A stretch of 64,000 bases of DNA from Rhodoferax sp. (GCA_031291295.1 JARLJI010000050.1:48709-112708); one strand, 5' to 3'; counted from the first letter of the stretch, positions 31,328-41,329 are shown. Notes: generated by a model not told the origin, from the letters alone. Numbers and translations: made by a program.

Positions 31328-31777
31328 CTACTGCTTGAGCGGCGGCAAGTCCAGCGTCGCGCTGGCCGGCGCATCCATGCTGGCGGCCAGCACCGCGCGG
31401 CGCGGCGCCACGGACTGCAGCAGCAGGCCGCCATCCACCGCGGCGCCGACGCGATAGGGCTTGGGCGGCTTGCCGTCGACGGCGATCAGCGCGGCGCCGC
31501 TGTGGTCGCGGTCCGCCACCACGCCCAGCAGGTTGTAGCGGCTGGCACCGCTCGCGGCGCCCGCGACAGGCGCTGCCGCCGGGTTGGCGCCGAGCAGGCG
31601 CGCCACGGTGGCCGGGTCTGCCGTCGCGACCCCGTTGCCCGCTATCGGCAGCGCTGCGGGCGCGCCCGGCGCCGGCACGAACTTGAGACCCCAGAACACC
31701 GCGCTGGCCGCCGCCAGCGCCCACACGATGAGTGTGACACTGTGCAACCACCACCTGCTCTGCGAATTCGTCGGCAT
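31328..31777 (-). CDS. gspC: Type II secretion protein GspC (inner-membrane, HR domain)
   Basis: 149 residues: one N-terminal membrane helix (about 10-32), an Ala/Pro-rich linker, and the homology region (ASRYNLLGVVADRDHSGAALIAVDGKPPKPYRVG) that contacts the secretin GspD. No C-terminal PDZ or coiled coil, so it is the short form. It is divergent from gspG, with a 56-base gap that must hold both promoters. Confidence 0.85.
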   Translation of the reverse strand: MPTNSQSRWWLHSVTLIVWALAAASAVFWGLKFVPAPGAPAALPIAGNGVATADPATVARLLGANPAAAPVAGAASGASRYNLLGVVADRDHSGAALIAVDGKPPKPYRVGAAVDGGLLLQSVAPRRAVLAASMDAPASATLDLPPLKQ

Positions 31778-31833
31778 GCGGCGATTATCATTGAAGCGAA
31801 TCCGATTTCAGGCCCACGACGAGCAACCACACC

Positions 31834-32274
31834 ATGACATTGTTTTCCCCCAACCTGCGCCGGCGCGTGCAGGCCGGCTTCACCCTGATCGAGCTGATGG
31901 TGGTGCTGGTCATCATCGGCGTGCTGGCCGCGCTGATCGTGCCGAATGTGCTCGAGCGCGCCGATGACGCGCGCGTCACGGCCGCGCGCACCGACATTAA
32001 CAACCTGATGCAGGCGCTCAAGCTGTACCGGCTCGACAACCAGCGCTACCCGAGCGCCGAACAGGGCCTGCAAGCCCTCATCATGAAACCCACCGTGCCC
32101 CCGATTCCGCCGAACTGGAAGCCGTATCTGGACAAGCTGCCGAACGACCCCTGGGGCAACCCTTACCAATACCTCAACCCCGGCGTGAAGGGCGAGATCG
32201 ACGTCATGTCGTTCGGCGCCGATGGCAAGGCGGGCGGCGAGGGCAAGGATGCAGACATTGGCAGTTGGCAGTAG
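31834..32274 (+). CDS. gspG: Major pseudopilin GspG
   Basis: 146 residues, main subunit of the type II secretion pseudopilus. The prepilin peptidase site is QAG|FTLIELMVVL (Gly -1, Phe +1, Glu +5), followed by a hydrophobic helix. NDPWGNPYQYLNPG and FGADGKAGGEGKDADI form the C-terminal calcium-binding region. Its end overlaps the gspH start by 26 bases. Confidence 0.96.
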   Translation: MTLFSPNLRRRVQAGFTLIELMVVLVIIGVLAALIVPNVLERADDARVTAARTDINNLMQALKLYRLDNQRYPSAEQGLQALIMKPTVPPIPPNWKPYLDKLPNDPWGNPYQYLNPGVKGEIDVMSFGADGKAGGEGKDADIGSWQ

Positions 32275-32716
32275 CCAGAAGGGTTTCACTCTGCTCGAGC
32301 TGCTGGTGGTGGTGGCCATCATCGCGGTTGCCTCGGCCGGGGTCAGTTTTGCCATGCGCGATTCGTCGCAGACCCAGTTGGAGCGCGAGGCGCAGCGGCT
32401 GGCGGCGCTGCTGGAGTCGGGCCGCGCCCAGTCGCGCACCAGCGGCGTGCCGATCGTCTGGCACACCACCCCAGGCGGTTTCCAGTTCGACGGCGCGGCG
32501 CCGCAGTCGCTGCCCGAATACTGGCTCCATGCCGACACGCAGGTCAGCCAGGCCACCACGGTGGTCGGCGGCCAGGCCCTGCTCACGCTCGGGCCGGAGC
32601 CCATCATCGGCCCGCAGGAAGTGGTGCTGGGCAGCGCCGACCATCCGACGCAGTCGCTGCGCGTGACCACAGACGGGCTGCGGCCTTTTGCGGTCCGGCC
32701 GGTGGGTTCGCCATGA
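32249..32716 (+). CDS. gspH: Minor pseudopilin GspH
   Basis: 155 residues. Cleavage site QKG|FTLLELLVVV and helix; the rest fits GspH (QLEREAQRLAALLESGRAQSR). The ATG at 32249 has GGCGAGGGCAAGG before it; an ATG-equivalent at 32222 is less likely. Overlaps gspI by four bases. Confidence 0.88.
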   Translation: MQTLAVGSSQKGFTLLELLVVVAIIAVASAGVSFAMRDSSQTQLEREAQRLAALLESGRAQSRTSGVPIVWHTTPGGFQFDGAAPQSLPEYWLHADTQVSQATTVVGGQALLTLGPEPIIGPQEVVLGSADHPTQSLRVTTDGLRPFAVRPVGSP

Positions 32717-33075
32717 AGCGCGTCGCCGCTTCGGGCTTTACGCTGATCGAAGTGCTGGTGGCGCTGGCCATCGTCGCCATTGCGCTGGCGGCGGGCACGC
32801 AGGCCACGATGGCCTTGACCACCCATGCGCAGCGCCAGTCCGACATCCTCTTGGCCCACCTGTGCGCCGAAAACGAACTGGTCAAGGTGCGCCTGTTGCA
32901 CCAGATGCCTGGCGTGGGCGACTCCAGCGTGGCCTGCGAGCAGGCCGGGCACTCATTCGACGTGGCCATTTCGGTACGCCCGACACCGAATCCGAGCTTT
33001 CAGCGCGTCGATGCACAGGTGTTCGATGGCGCCCTGCCAGTGCTGCGCCTGTCCACCATCGTGGGACGGTTCTAG
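32713..33075 (+). CDS. gspI: Minor pseudopilin GspI
   Basis: 120 residues. ASG|FTLIEVLVALAIVAIAL is the peptidase site and helix; CAENELVKVRLL is a typical GspI segment. It starts within the gspH stop (ATGA). It is followed by a 77-base GC-rich repeat before gspJ. Confidence 0.9.
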   Translation: MKRVAASGFTLIEVLVALAIVAIALAAGTQATMALTTHAQRQSDILLAHLCAENELVKVRLLHQMPGVGDSSVACEQAGHSFDVAISVRPTPNPSFQRVDAQVFDGALPVLRLSTIVGRF

Positions 33076-33077
33076 AT

Positions 33078-33154
33078 GGCCCCCACGCTTGCCACTGCGT
33101 GTGCTGCGCTGCCCCCCGAGGGGGCTGCTTCGCCTTGGGACGGCCCGGCGGCGA
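33078..33154. repeat. GC-rich repeat, copy 1 (gspI-gspJ junction)
   Basis: Starts GGCCCCCACGCTTGCCACTG, holds a CCCCCC-GAG-GGGG hairpin core, and ends GGCCCGGCGGCGA. About 77 bases, nearly identical to copies at 33849 and 41330. Confidence 0.85.
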
Positions 33155-33162
33155 AGCGGTTG

Positions 33163-33840
33163 ATGCGCCGTAGTCGCGGTTTCACGCTGATCGAGCTGCT
33201 GGTCGCCATTTCGATCATGGCGGTGATGGCGGTGCTGAGCTGGCGCGGACTGGACGGCATGACGCGGGCGCAGGCCCAGACACAGCAGCGCGCGGACGAG
33301 GTGCTGACGCTGCAGGCCGGCCTGGACCAGTGGACGGACGACCTGGAGGCGTTGATGCAGCTGCCCCAGGTCAACGCGCTCGACTGGGACGGCCGCGTGC
33401 TGCGCATGACGCGGCCCGCCCCCAATGCCAGCGACGGCATGCTGGTGGTAGCCTGGTCGCGCCGCGACGTGGACGGCACGGGGCAGTGGCTGCGCTGGCA
33501 GTCCTCGCCGTTGCACACCCAGGGCGACCTGGCGAATGCCTGGGCCGAGGCGGCGCTGTGGGCGCAGAACCCGGGCGACGAGGAAAAAAAGCACGAGGTC
33601 GCGATCATGCCGCTGCTGGACTGGCAGATTTTTTATTTCCGCAGCGATGCCTGGACCAACCCGCTGTCCAGCGACGACGCGAGCGTGGCGGCTAACCCGG
33701 CGGCGCCGGCGCAAGGCGCACAGAATGCCAGCGTGCCCGATGGCGTTCGCCTGGTGCTGACACTGCCGCCCAGCCAGGCCCTGAGCGGCACGCTGACGCG
33801 CGACTGGGTGCGCCCCACTCTGGGCGGGAACAAATCATGA
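33163..33840 (+). CDS. gspJ: Minor pseudopilin GspJ
   Basis: 225 residues. The ATG at 33163 begins MRRSRG|FTLIELLVAISIM, a normal short leader; the frame is open upstream through the repeat, which would add 29 odd residues. WRGLDGMTRAQ and DWQIFYFRSDAWTNP are GspJ features. Overlaps gspK by four bases. Confidence 0.9.
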   Translation: MRRSRGFTLIELLVAISIMAVMAVLSWRGLDGMTRAQAQTQQRADEVLTLQAGLDQWTDDLEALMQLPQVNALDWDGRVLRMTRPAPNASDGMLVVAWSRRDVDGTGQWLRWQSSPLHTQGDLANAWAEAALWAQNPGDEEKKHEVAIMPLLDWQIFYFRSDAWTNPLSSDDASVAANPAAPAQGAQNASVPDGVRLVLTLPPSQALSGTLTRDWVRPTLGGNKS

Positions 33841-34991
33841 CTGGATGTGGCCCCCACGCTTGCCACTGCGTGTGCTGCGCTGCCCCCCCGGGGGGCGCAT
33901 TTCGCCTTGGGACGGCCCGGCGGCGAGACCATGGCGCCCCCGCGCAGCGCGGCGCCGCGCTGCTGATGGCGATGCTCACCGTGACGCTGGTGGCCACGTT
34001 TGCCGCGGCGGCGATGTGGCAGCAGTGGCGCGCCAGCGAGGTCGAGGCGGCCGAGCGTGCGCGCGTGCAATCCAGCTGGGTGCTGGTCGGTGCGCTCGAC
34101 TGGGCCCGGCTGATCCTGCGCGAGGATGCCCGCTCGGGCGGCGCCGACTACCTGGCCGAGCCCTGGGCCGTGCCGCTGGAAGAGGCGCGGCTGTCCACCT
34201 TTCTGGCGGCGGACCAGAACAACACCGGCGGCAATGCGGACGACAGCGATGACGCGCAGAACGCATTTTTATCGGGCCGGATGATCGACCTGCAGTCGCG
34301 CCTGAACGTGGCCAACCTGGTGCAGAACGGCCAGGTCTCGGCACCGGCGCAACTTGCCTTCGAGCGGCTTTTTAGCGTGCTCGGGCTGGCGCCGGCGCAA
34401 CTCAGCGTATTGACCGACAACCTGCTGCTGGCATCAAACGGCGCTGCGACCGCGGCTACCCCGGCGACTTCTGCAGCCACCGGCAGCACGACCGGCACCC
34501 CCGTCGCAACGACCAGCACATCGGCCAACAACACCGGCAACGCGCTCGCGCCGCTGCTGCCGCAGCGCGTCGGGCAACTGGTGTGGCTGGGCCTGTCGCC
34601 CGCGACCCTGGCGGCGCTGCGTCCCTACATCACGCTGCTGCCGGTGCGCACGCCGGTGAACCTCAACACCGCCAGCGCCGAGGTCCTGTACGCCTGCATC
34701 CCGGGGATCGAGATGGCCGATGCGCAGAAACTGGTGACGCAGCGCGATCGCACGCACTTCGCCACGCTGGCCGATGCCGCCCAACTGCTGGGCGCGGCGG
34801 CGGGCGCACTGAATGCCGACCAGCACGGCGTGTCTTCACGCTTTTTCGAGGTGCGCGGACGGCTGCGACTGGACCAGACGGTGGTGCAGGAGCGCTCGGT
34901 GGTGCAGCGCGAGGGGCTGGACGTGCGCGTGCTGTGGCGCGAACGCGGGGTTCCGCCAGTGCCGCCCGGTCAGACGCCCCCCGCGAACTGA
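33837..34991 (+). CDS. gspK: Minor pseudopilin GspK
   Basis: 384 residues as read from the ATG in the gspJ stop. The pseudopilin site QRG|AALLMAML begins only at residue ~39, because the first ~30 residues are encoded by a copy of the GC-rich repeat. No in-frame ATG lies between, only a GTG inside the repeat and an ATG at 33966, within the helix itself. The large domain has VNLNTASAEVLYACIPGI, the helix-hairpin-like element of GspK. The low-complexity Thr/Ala/Ser stretch near residue 200 replaces part of the usual loop. Confidence 0.85.
   Translation: MTGCGPHACHCVCCAAPPGGAFRLGTARRRDHGAPAQRGAALLMAMLTVTLVATFAAAAMWQQWRASEVEAAERARVQSSWVLVGALDWARLILREDARSGGADYLAEPWAVPLEEARLSTFLAADQNNTGGNADDSDDAQNAFLSGRMIDLQSRLNVANLVQNGQVSAPAQLAFERLFSVLGLAPAQLSVLTDNLLLASNGAATAATPATSAATGSTTGTPVATTSTSANNTGNALAPLLPQRVGQLVWLGLSPATLAALRPYITLLPVRTPVNLNTASAEVLYACIPGIEMADAQKLVTQRDRTHFATLADAAQLLGAAAGALNADQHGVSSRFFEVRGRLRLDQTVVQERSVVQREGLDVRVLWRERGVPPVPPGQTPPAN
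33849..33926. repeat. GC-rich repeat, copy 2 (gspJ-gspK junction, translated)
   Basis: GGCCCCCACGCTTGCCACTG start, CCCCCCC-GGGGGG core, GGCCCGGCGGCGA end. In frame with gspK from its first ATG. Confidence 0.85.
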
Positions 34992-35056
34992 GCGCGCCAC
35001 GCCCGGCCTCCCGGCAGCACCACGCTGCGCCGGCTCTCTACAATGCCGCTAAATCC

Positions 35057-36295
35057 ATGTCATCCCTGATCGTTTACCTTCCGCTGGAACCCGCCGGCCC
35101 CGCCACCTTGTACGGCTATGTCCTCGCGCCCGACAAGCGTGCGCCGGCCAGTGCCGCCAGCGCACCCGTGGCGCTGCTGCCACAGCCGGCCCAATCGAAT
35201 GGCGAGGTGGTGGCGGTGGTGCCGATCGCGGCCCTGTCCTGGCACCGCGTCACCCTGCCCGCGGGCACGAGTGGCACGTCGGCGCGCCTGCGCGCAGTGC
35301 TTGACGGGCTGCTGGAGGAGCGCCTGCTCGACGACCCGCAGGCCCTGCATTTCGCGGTGCAGCCACAGGCGCGTTCCGGCGCCACGGTCTGGGTCGCCGC
35401 GTGCGACAAGGCCTGGCTGCGCGGCGCCATCGGCGCGCTGGAGGCAGCCAAGCGCACGGTGTCGCGCATCGTGCCCGAATTCGCGCCCGACATGTCGCCC
35501 GCGCCGCGGTTGTCGCTGTATGCCGTGGGCACACCCGAGGAGGCCCGTCTGGTGATGACGGGCCAGAGCACGCACGGCGGCGTCACCGTGCTGCCTTTAA
35601 ACCGGGCCGGTGTGGCGCTGGCCCTGCCTGCGGACCTGGATGCGAGCGCCACCGAAGTCGTGGCCGAGCCCGCAGTCGCCGAGCTGGCAGAACAACTGCT
35701 GCAGCGCCAGGTCAGCCTGGAGCAGCCCGGACAGCGCTGGCTGCGGGCGGCCGCCTCGCCCTGGGATCTGGCGCAATTCGAGCTGGCCAACTCGGGCCGC
35801 AGCCGTGCCATGAAGCGGCTCGGCACATATTGGCAGGCGCTGGCACGGGCGCCGCAGTGGCGCGCGGTGCGCTGGGGCTTCGGGCTCCTGCTGCTGGCGA
35901 ATCTGGCGGGCCTGAACGCCTGGGCCTGGCGCGAACGAAGCGCGCTCGAACAGGAGCGCGCGGCCGTGCGCACGGCGCTGACGCAAACCTTCCCGAATGT
36001 GCGCGTGGTGGTGGATGCTCCGGTGCAAATGGAGCGCGAAGTCGCCGCCCTGCGCCAGGCGACGGGGGCCGCATCGGGGCGCGACCTTGAATCGCTGCTT
36101 GGGGCTTTAAGTACGGCAGCCCCCGCGGGTAAAAGCATCAATGCTATTGAATTTGCAGCCGGCGAGATCCGCGTCAAGGGCCTGGACCTGAATGCCACCG
36201 AAACCGCGAGCGCCAGCCGCACGCTGCAGGCCGCCGGTTATGCCGCCCGCCTCGAGGGCGACACCTTGCTGGTGCGGCAGGAGGCGGCGCGATGA
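35057..36295 (+). CDS. gspL: Type II secretion protein GspL
   Basis: 412-residue bitopic inner-membrane protein that recruits the ATPase GspE. The actin-like cytoplasmic part spans about 1-265; a membrane helix lies near 275-295 (FGLLLLANLAGLNAWAW); the periplasmic ferredoxin-like part follows. The ATG at 35057 begins MSSLIVYLPLE; a longer upstream frame overlaps gspK and is not plausible. A repeat-like stretch sits at about 36107-36160. Confidence 0.9.
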   Translation: MSSLIVYLPLEPAGPATLYGYVLAPDKRAPASAASAPVALLPQPAQSNGEVVAVVPIAALSWHRVTLPAGTSGTSARLRAVLDGLLEERLLDDPQALHFAVQPQARSGATVWVAACDKAWLRGAIGALEAAKRTVSRIVPEFAPDMSPAPRLSLYAVGTPEEARLVMTGQSTHGGVTVLPLNRAGVALALPADLDASATEVVAEPAVAELAEQLLQRQVSLEQPGQRWLRAAASPWDLAQFELANSGRSRAMKRLGTYWQALARAPQWRAVRWGFGLLLLANLAGLNAWAWRERSALEQERAAVRTALTQTFPNVRVVVDAPVQMEREVAALRQATGAASGRDLESLLGALSTAAPAGKSINAIEFAAGEIRVKGLDLNATETASASRTLQAAGYAARLEGDTLLVRQEAAR

Positions 36296-36783
36296 AGCTC
36301 GCCCCGGCCGTGCAGGCGCGCTGGGACGCGCTGGCCGCACGCGAGCGGACCCTGGTGCGCGGCGCACTGGTGCTGGTGGGCGCGGCCGTGTTGTGGTGGC
36401 TGTGCCTGGCCCCTGCCCTGCAAACCGTGCGCACAGCCGACGCCCAGCACCGCAGCCTGCAGGGCGAGCTCGAGCAGATGCAAAGCCTGCAAGCCCAGGC
36501 CAAGGCGCTGCAGGCACAGCCCCGGCTCGGCTACGACGAGGCGCTGCGCGCGCTGCAGGCGTCGGTCAAGGCACTGGGAACCCATGCCCAGCTGGGTGTG
36601 GTGGGCGAACGCGCCACCGTCACCTTCAAGGGTGTTCAGGCCGAAGTGCTGGCTCAATGGCTGGCGCAGGCCCGGGTCAACGCCCGGGCGCTGCCCACCG
36701 ATGCGCGGCTGACGCGCCAGGGCGCCAGCACCGGCGCCGCCAACTGGGACGGCACCGTGGTGCTGAGCCTGCCGTCCCGCTGA
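36292..36783 (+). CDS. gspM: Type II secretion protein GspM
   Basis: 163 residues: cytoplasmic N-terminus with RWDALAARERTLV, one membrane helix (about 22-42), then a periplasmic ferredoxin-like domain. Partner of GspL; starts in the gspL stop (ATGA). Confidence 0.88.
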   Translation: MKLAPAVQARWDALAARERTLVRGALVLVGAAVLWWLCLAPALQTVRTADAQHRSLQGELEQMQSLQAQAKALQAQPRLGYDEALRALQASVKALGTHAQLGVVGERATVTFKGVQAEVLAQWLAQARVNARALPTDARLTRQGASTGAANWDGTVVLSLPSR

Positions 36784-37583
36784 TGCCGAGCCGCCGCCCC
36801 ACGCCCGCCTCCCACATTGGCAGCCCCTGGTCCTGGGCTGCTGGCGGCGTGGTCGCGGGTGCTCTGGTGGCCACGCTGCTGTTTGCGCCCGCGAGCTGGC
36901 TGGCGCGGCTGGTCGAGCTACGCACCGGCGGGCACGTGGTGCTGGCGCAGGCGCGCGGCACGGTCTGGAACGGCTCGGCGCAACTGGTGCTCGCCGGCGG
37001 GGCCGGCAGCCATGAGGCGCTGGCCCTGCCGGGCCGGCTGTCGTGGCAGTTGCGGCCCGGCTGGCGCGCCCTGGTGGCCCGCATCAACGCACCCTGCTGC
37101 ACCCCGCAGCCGGTGCAATTGCGCATCAGCCCGCGCTGGGGCGGCTCGCAACTGACGCTGGCCGACGGGCAATCGCAGTGGCCCGCGGCCATGCTCACCG
37201 GTTTGGGCGCCCCCTGGAACACCGTGCAAGCCGAGGGCACGCTGGCGCTGTCCACCCGGGCCCTTTCAGTAGAATGGATCGAAGGCCGGCTGGGCGTGGC
37301 AGGCCAGGCCCAGCTTGAAGCCACCGGGCTCTCATCGCGCCTGTCGACACTCAAACCCATGGGCAGTTATCGCATGACACTCAACGGAGGCGCCACGCCA
37401 ACCCTCAAGCTAGAGACGCTGGAAGGCAGCCTGCAGCTCAGCGGCACTGGCCAATGGGTTGGCTCACGGCTGCACTTCAACGGCGTGGCCAGCGCCGCGC
37501 CCGAGCGCGAGGCCGCGCTATCCAACCTTTTGAACATCATCGGACGGCGCAGCGGCGCGCGCTCCATCATTACCCTGGGTTAA
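36783..37583 (+). CDS. gspN: Type II secretion protein GspN
   Basis: 266 residues with one N-terminal membrane helix (about 17-40) and a periplasmic region with ARGTVWNGSAQL, the conserved GspN block. TGATG junction with gspM sets the start; the frame is open further upstream but overlaps gspM. GspN is dispensable in several T2SS, its role unclear. Confidence 0.85.
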   Translation: MPSRRPTPASHIGSPWSWAAGGVVAGALVATLLFAPASWLARLVELRTGGHVVLAQARGTVWNGSAQLVLAGGAGSHEALALPGRLSWQLRPGWRALVARINAPCCTPQPVQLRISPRWGGSQLTLADGQSQWPAAMLTGLGAPWNTVQAEGTLALSTRALSVEWIEGRLGVAGQAQLEATGLSSRLSTLKPMGSYRMTLNGGATPTLKLETLEGSLQLSGTGQWVGSRLHFNGVASAAPEREAALSNLLNIIGRRSGARSIITLG

Positions 37584-37587
37584 CCGC

Positions 37588-39915
37588 ATGAATCGTCCCT
37601 TTCGCCGCAATCTGCCGTCGGCCCGCCCGCCCCTTTCCGTGCTGGCCGCATTGGTGGCCGCGCTGGCGGGTCTGCCCGGCCTGGCAACGGCCCAGCAGCC
37701 CAACGAAGTCTCCGCCGCCAACGCCCCGATCAGGCCGGGCGAGCCGGTCACGCTGAACTTCACGAACGCCGACATCGACGCGGTGGCACGCACCATGGCC
37801 GCCATCAGCGGGCGCAACGTGGTGGTGGACCCGCGCGTCAAGGGCACCATCACCCTGGTGACAGACAAGCCGATCAGCGCCAAGGCCGCGCTCAACCAGT
37901 TTCTGGCGGCGCTGCGGCTGCAGGGCTACACCATGATCGACACCGAGGGTCTGTACAAGGTGGTGCCCGAGGCCGACGCCAAGCTGCAGTCCACCAACGT
38001 GTCGGTGTCCGACCGGGGCGGCTCGGTCACGGCGGCCGGCAACCAGATCGTGACGAAGATTTTCCGGCTCAATTTCGAGACGGCGAACAACCTGGTGCCG
38101 GTGCTGCGACCGCTGATCAGCCCGAACAACACCATCAACGCGAACCCCGGCAACAACTCGCTGGTGATCACCGACTACGCGGACAACCTGCAGCGCATCG
38201 GCCGCATCATTGCGGCGCTGGATGTCTCCAATGCCTCCGACGTGGAAATCATCCCCCTGAAAAACGCCATCGCCACCGACCTCGCGCCGCTGGTGTTGCG
38301 GCTGGTCGAAACCAGCAGCGCGCCGGCAGCGGCCGGCCAAGGCCAGGCCGACACGTCATTCAAGACCACCTTGATTGCCGAGCCGCGCAGCAATTCGCTG
38401 ATCCTGCGCGCCGCCAATCCGGCGCGCGTCGCGCTGGTCAGATCACTGGTGGAGCGGCTGGATCGCCCGGGCGCGGACGGCAGCAATCCGGCGGGCAATA
38501 TCTATGTGGTGTACCTCAAGAATGCCGACGCGACCAAGATGGCGGCCACCTTGAGAGCCGCGCTGTCCGGTGAGGGCCGCGGGTCCACCACCGCCAGCGC
38601 CAGCAGCGGCTTGTCCACCACCGCCGCCGCCCCCGCGGCAGCGACCACCGGCTCCAGCATGAGCGCCTCGACCCCGGGCCAGGCCGCCAGCGTCCAGGCC
38701 AGCGCCCAGCCCTCCACCGGCGGCCAGATCCAGGCCGATCCGGCCACCAACTCGCTGATCATCACCGCGCCCGAGCCGCAATACCGCCAGCTGCGCGCCG
38801 TGATCGACAAGCTCGATGGGCGCCGCGCGCAGGTGCTGGTGGAGAGCCTGATTGCCGAGGTCAGCACCGACAAGGCCGCGCAATTTGGCATCCAGTGGCA
38901 GGCGCTGCTGGGCAACAGCGGCAACAACGTGGGCGTGCTCGGCACCAATTTCACCAACGGCGGCACCAACATTTTTTCGCTGGCCTCCAGCATCAATAGC
39001 ACGGGCACCGTTCCCGCTTCTTCGGCTGGCGGCAATTTCGGCATTGCCCACAAGACCGCTGGCCTGTTCTCGCTGGGCGCCCTGGCGAATCTGCTGCAAA
39101 GCACGGGCGACGGCAATGTGCTGTCCACGCCCACACTGCTGACGCTGGACAACGAGGAAGCCAAGATCGTGGTGGGCCAGAACGTGCCCTTTGTCACCGG
39201 CCAGTACACCAATGCCAACACCAGCAGCGGCTCGGTGAATCCGTTCACGACCGTGGAGCGCAAGGACGTCGGGCTGACCCTGCGGGTGAAGCCGCAGATC
39301 AGCGAGGACGGCACCATCAAGCTCACCATCTACCAGGAAGTGTCCGCGGTGCAAGCCTCCACGCTGAACAACCTGAACGGGCCGACCACCACCATCCGCT
39401 CGATTGCCTCGACGGTGCTGGTGGGTGACGGCGACATCGTGGTGCTGGGCGGGCTGCTGCAGGACGACTATTCGGGCAGCCAGCAAAAGGTGCCTGGGCT
39501 CGGCGATGTGCCGCTGCTGGGCGCCCTCTTCCGAAGCGATACGCGCGAACGCACGAAAACCAATCTGATGGTGTTTTTGCGTCCGGTGGTGATGCGCAGC
39601 GGCGCCGACAGCGACGCCTTGTCCTTCGACCGCTACGACCTGATGCGCGGTGTGCAGCAAAGCGCGCAGCCGACGCCCAGCTTGACCGTGCCGGTGAACG
39701 CAGCCCCGGTGATGGCGCCGCGGCCCAAGCCGGCCGCGACCGGCCGGCCGGTGCCACCGCCGCTGCTGGCGCCGGGCCTGTCGGGCACCTGGGGCGGCGC
39801 TCCCGCCTCAAGAACCCTGAACGACGTGACGGGCTCGTCCAGCGTCACCGGCGCGTCCAACCTCACGACGGTGCCCGCCGGCGGCCCTGCACCCGTACCG
39901 GCCCCTGCTCAATAA
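37588..39915 (+). CDS. gspD: Type II secretion outer-membrane secretin GspD
   Basis: 775 residues. Signal peptide about 1-34. The N0 domain (VTLNFTNADIDAVARTMAAIS) and three N1-N3 repeats (IIPLKNAIATDLAPLVLRL; IYVVYLKNADATKMAATL) precede the secretin core. Core signatures include VLVESLIAEV, VLSTPTLLTLDNEEAKIVVGQNVPF and VPGLGDVPLLGALF. The N3 domain has a long Ser/Thr/Ala insert (about 330-375), and the C-terminus a Pro-rich tail. It forms the exit channel. Confidence 0.96.
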   Translation: MNRPFRRNLPSARPPLSVLAALVAALAGLPGLATAQQPNEVSAANAPIRPGEPVTLNFTNADIDAVARTMAAISGRNVVVDPRVKGTITLVTDKPISAKAALNQFLAALRLQGYTMIDTEGLYKVVPEADAKLQSTNVSVSDRGGSVTAAGNQIVTKIFRLNFETANNLVPVLRPLISPNNTINANPGNNSLVITDYADNLQRIGRIIAALDVSNASDVEIIPLKNAIATDLAPLVLRLVETSSAPAAAGQGQADTSFKTTLIAEPRSNSLILRAANPARVALVRSLVERLDRPGADGSNPAGNIYVVYLKNADATKMAATLRAALSGEGRGSTTASASSGLSTTAAAPAAATTGSSMSASTPGQAASVQASAQPSTGGQIQADPATNSLIITAPEPQYRQLRAVIDKLDGRRAQVLVESLIAEVSTDKAAQFGIQWQALLGNSGNNVGVLGTNFTNGGTNIFSLASSINSTGTVPASSAGGNFGIAHKTAGLFSLGALANLLQSTGDGNVLSTPTLLTLDNEEAKIVVGQNVPFVTGQYTNANTSSGSVNPFTTVERKDVGLTLRVKPQISEDGTIKLTIYQEVSAVQASTLNNLNGPTTTIRSIASTVLVGDGDIVVLGGLLQDDYSGSQQKVPGLGDVPLLGALFRSDTRERTKTNLMVFLRPVVMRSGADSDALSFDRYDLMRGVQQSAQPTPSLTVPVNAAPVMAPRPKPAATGRPVPPPLLAPGLSGTWGGAPASRTLNDVTGSSSVTGASNLTTVPAGGPAPVPAPAQ

Positions 39916-39936
39916 AGAAGGTCGAGAAGGGCTTCC

Positions 39937-41325
39937 ATGCGTTATCCCCTGCCCTATGCCTTTGCACGCACCTACCAGCTGCTGCTGGAGGACGACGGGC
40001 AGGACCGCACGCTGTGGCACACCGGCCAGCCCGACCCGGGCGCGTGGGGCGAGGTCATGCGCAAGTACGCGGTGCGCTCGGTGCAACAGGCCGATGCGCC
40101 CGCGCTCGCGCAGCGCATCAGTGCCGCTTATGCGCAGGGCGAATCCAGCGCCGCCACCGTGGTGAGCGAGGTCGAGAGCGACGCCGACCTGTCGCGCATG
40201 ATGCAGGAGCTGCCGGCCATCGAAGACCTGCTGGAGACCTCCGACGACGCACCCATCATCCGCATGCTCAACGCGCTGCTCACGCAGGCCGCGCGCGACG
40301 GCGCCAGCGACATCCACATCGAGCCCTACGAGCGCCACTCCAGCGTGCGCTTTCGCGTGGACGGCAGCCTGCGCGAAGTGGTGCAGCCGAACCGGGCGCT
40401 GCACGCAGCACTGATCTCGCGCCTGAAGATCATGGCCGAGCTCGACATCTCGGAGAAACGGCTGCCGCAGGACGGCCGCATCAGCCTGCGCATCGGCACC
40501 CGCGCCGTCGATGTGCGCGTCTCCACGCTGCCCAGCGCGCACGGCGAACGCGCGGTGCTGCGCCTGCTCGATAAGTCGGAATCCAAGCTGAGCCTGGAAT
40601 CGGTGGGCATGCAGGGCGATGCGCTGGCCCGGCTGCAGCACCTGATCGCGCAGCCGCACGGCATCATCCTGGTCACCGGCCCGACCGGCTCGGGCAAGAC
40701 CACCACGCTGTACGCGGCGCTGAGCCGGTTGGACGCCGCGCGCAGCAACATCATGACGGTGGAAGACCCGATCGAGTACGAACTGGCTGGCGTCGGCCAG
40801 ACCCAGGTCAACGCCAAGATCGACCTGACCTTCGCCAAGGCCCTGCGCGCCATCCTGCGGCAGGACCCGGACGTGATCATGATCGGGGAGATCCGCGACT
40901 TCGAGACCGCGCAGATCGCCATCCAGGCCTCACTCACCGGCCATCTGGTGCTGGCCACGCTGCACACCAACGACGCCGCCAGCGCGGTCACGCGCCTGAC
41001 CGACATGGGGGTCGAGCCGTTTTTGCTGAGTTCGTCGCTGCTCGGCGTGCTGGCACAGCGGCTGGTGCGCAAACTGTGTAGAAGTTGCCATGGCACGGGC
41101 TGCGCCGACTGCGGCCACACCGGCTACCAGGGCCGCACCGGCGTGTTCGAGTTGCTGGTCACCGACGACCCGATCCGGGCGCAGATCCACAACCGCGGGG
41201 CCGAGGCCGAGATCCGCGAGGCCGCGTTGCAGGCCGGCATGACGCTGATGCGCGACGACGGCGAGCGACTCGTGCAGGCCGGCATCACCTCGCGCGAAGA
41301 GCTGGTGCGCGTGACGCGAGACTGA
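39937..41325 (+). CDS. gspE: Type II secretion ATPase GspE
   Basis: 462-residue hexameric cytoplasmic ATPase. Walker [12 protein letters not shown] near residue 248, Asp box VEDPIEYEL, Walker [16 protein letters not shown], His box TLHTNDA. The zinc-binding C-metal is compact: CRSC and [14 protein letters not shown] opens the N2 domain. It is followed by repeat copy 3 before gspF. Confidence 0.96.
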   Translation: MRYPLPYAFARTYQLLLEDDGQDRTLWHTGQPDPGAWGEVMRKYAVRSVQQADAPALAQRISAAYAQGESSAATVVSEVESDADLSRMMQELPAIEDLLETSDDAPIIRMLNALLTQAARDGASDIHIEPYERHSSVRFRVDGSLREVVQPNRALHAALISRLKIMAELDISEKRLPQDGRISLRIGTRAVDVRVSTLPSAHGERAVLRLLDKSESKLSLESVGMQGDALARLQHLIAQPHGIILVTGPTGSGKTTTLYAALSRLDAARSNIMTVEDPIEYELAGVGQTQVNAKIDLTFAKALRAILRQDPDVIMIGEIRDFETAQIAIQASLTGHLVLATLHTNDAASAVTRLTDMGVEPFLLSSSLLGVLAQRLVRKLCRSCHGTGCADCGHTGYQGRTGVFELLVTDDPIRAQIHNRGAEAEIREAALQAGMTLMRDDGERLVQAGITSREELVRVTRD

Positions 41326-41329
41326 ATAT

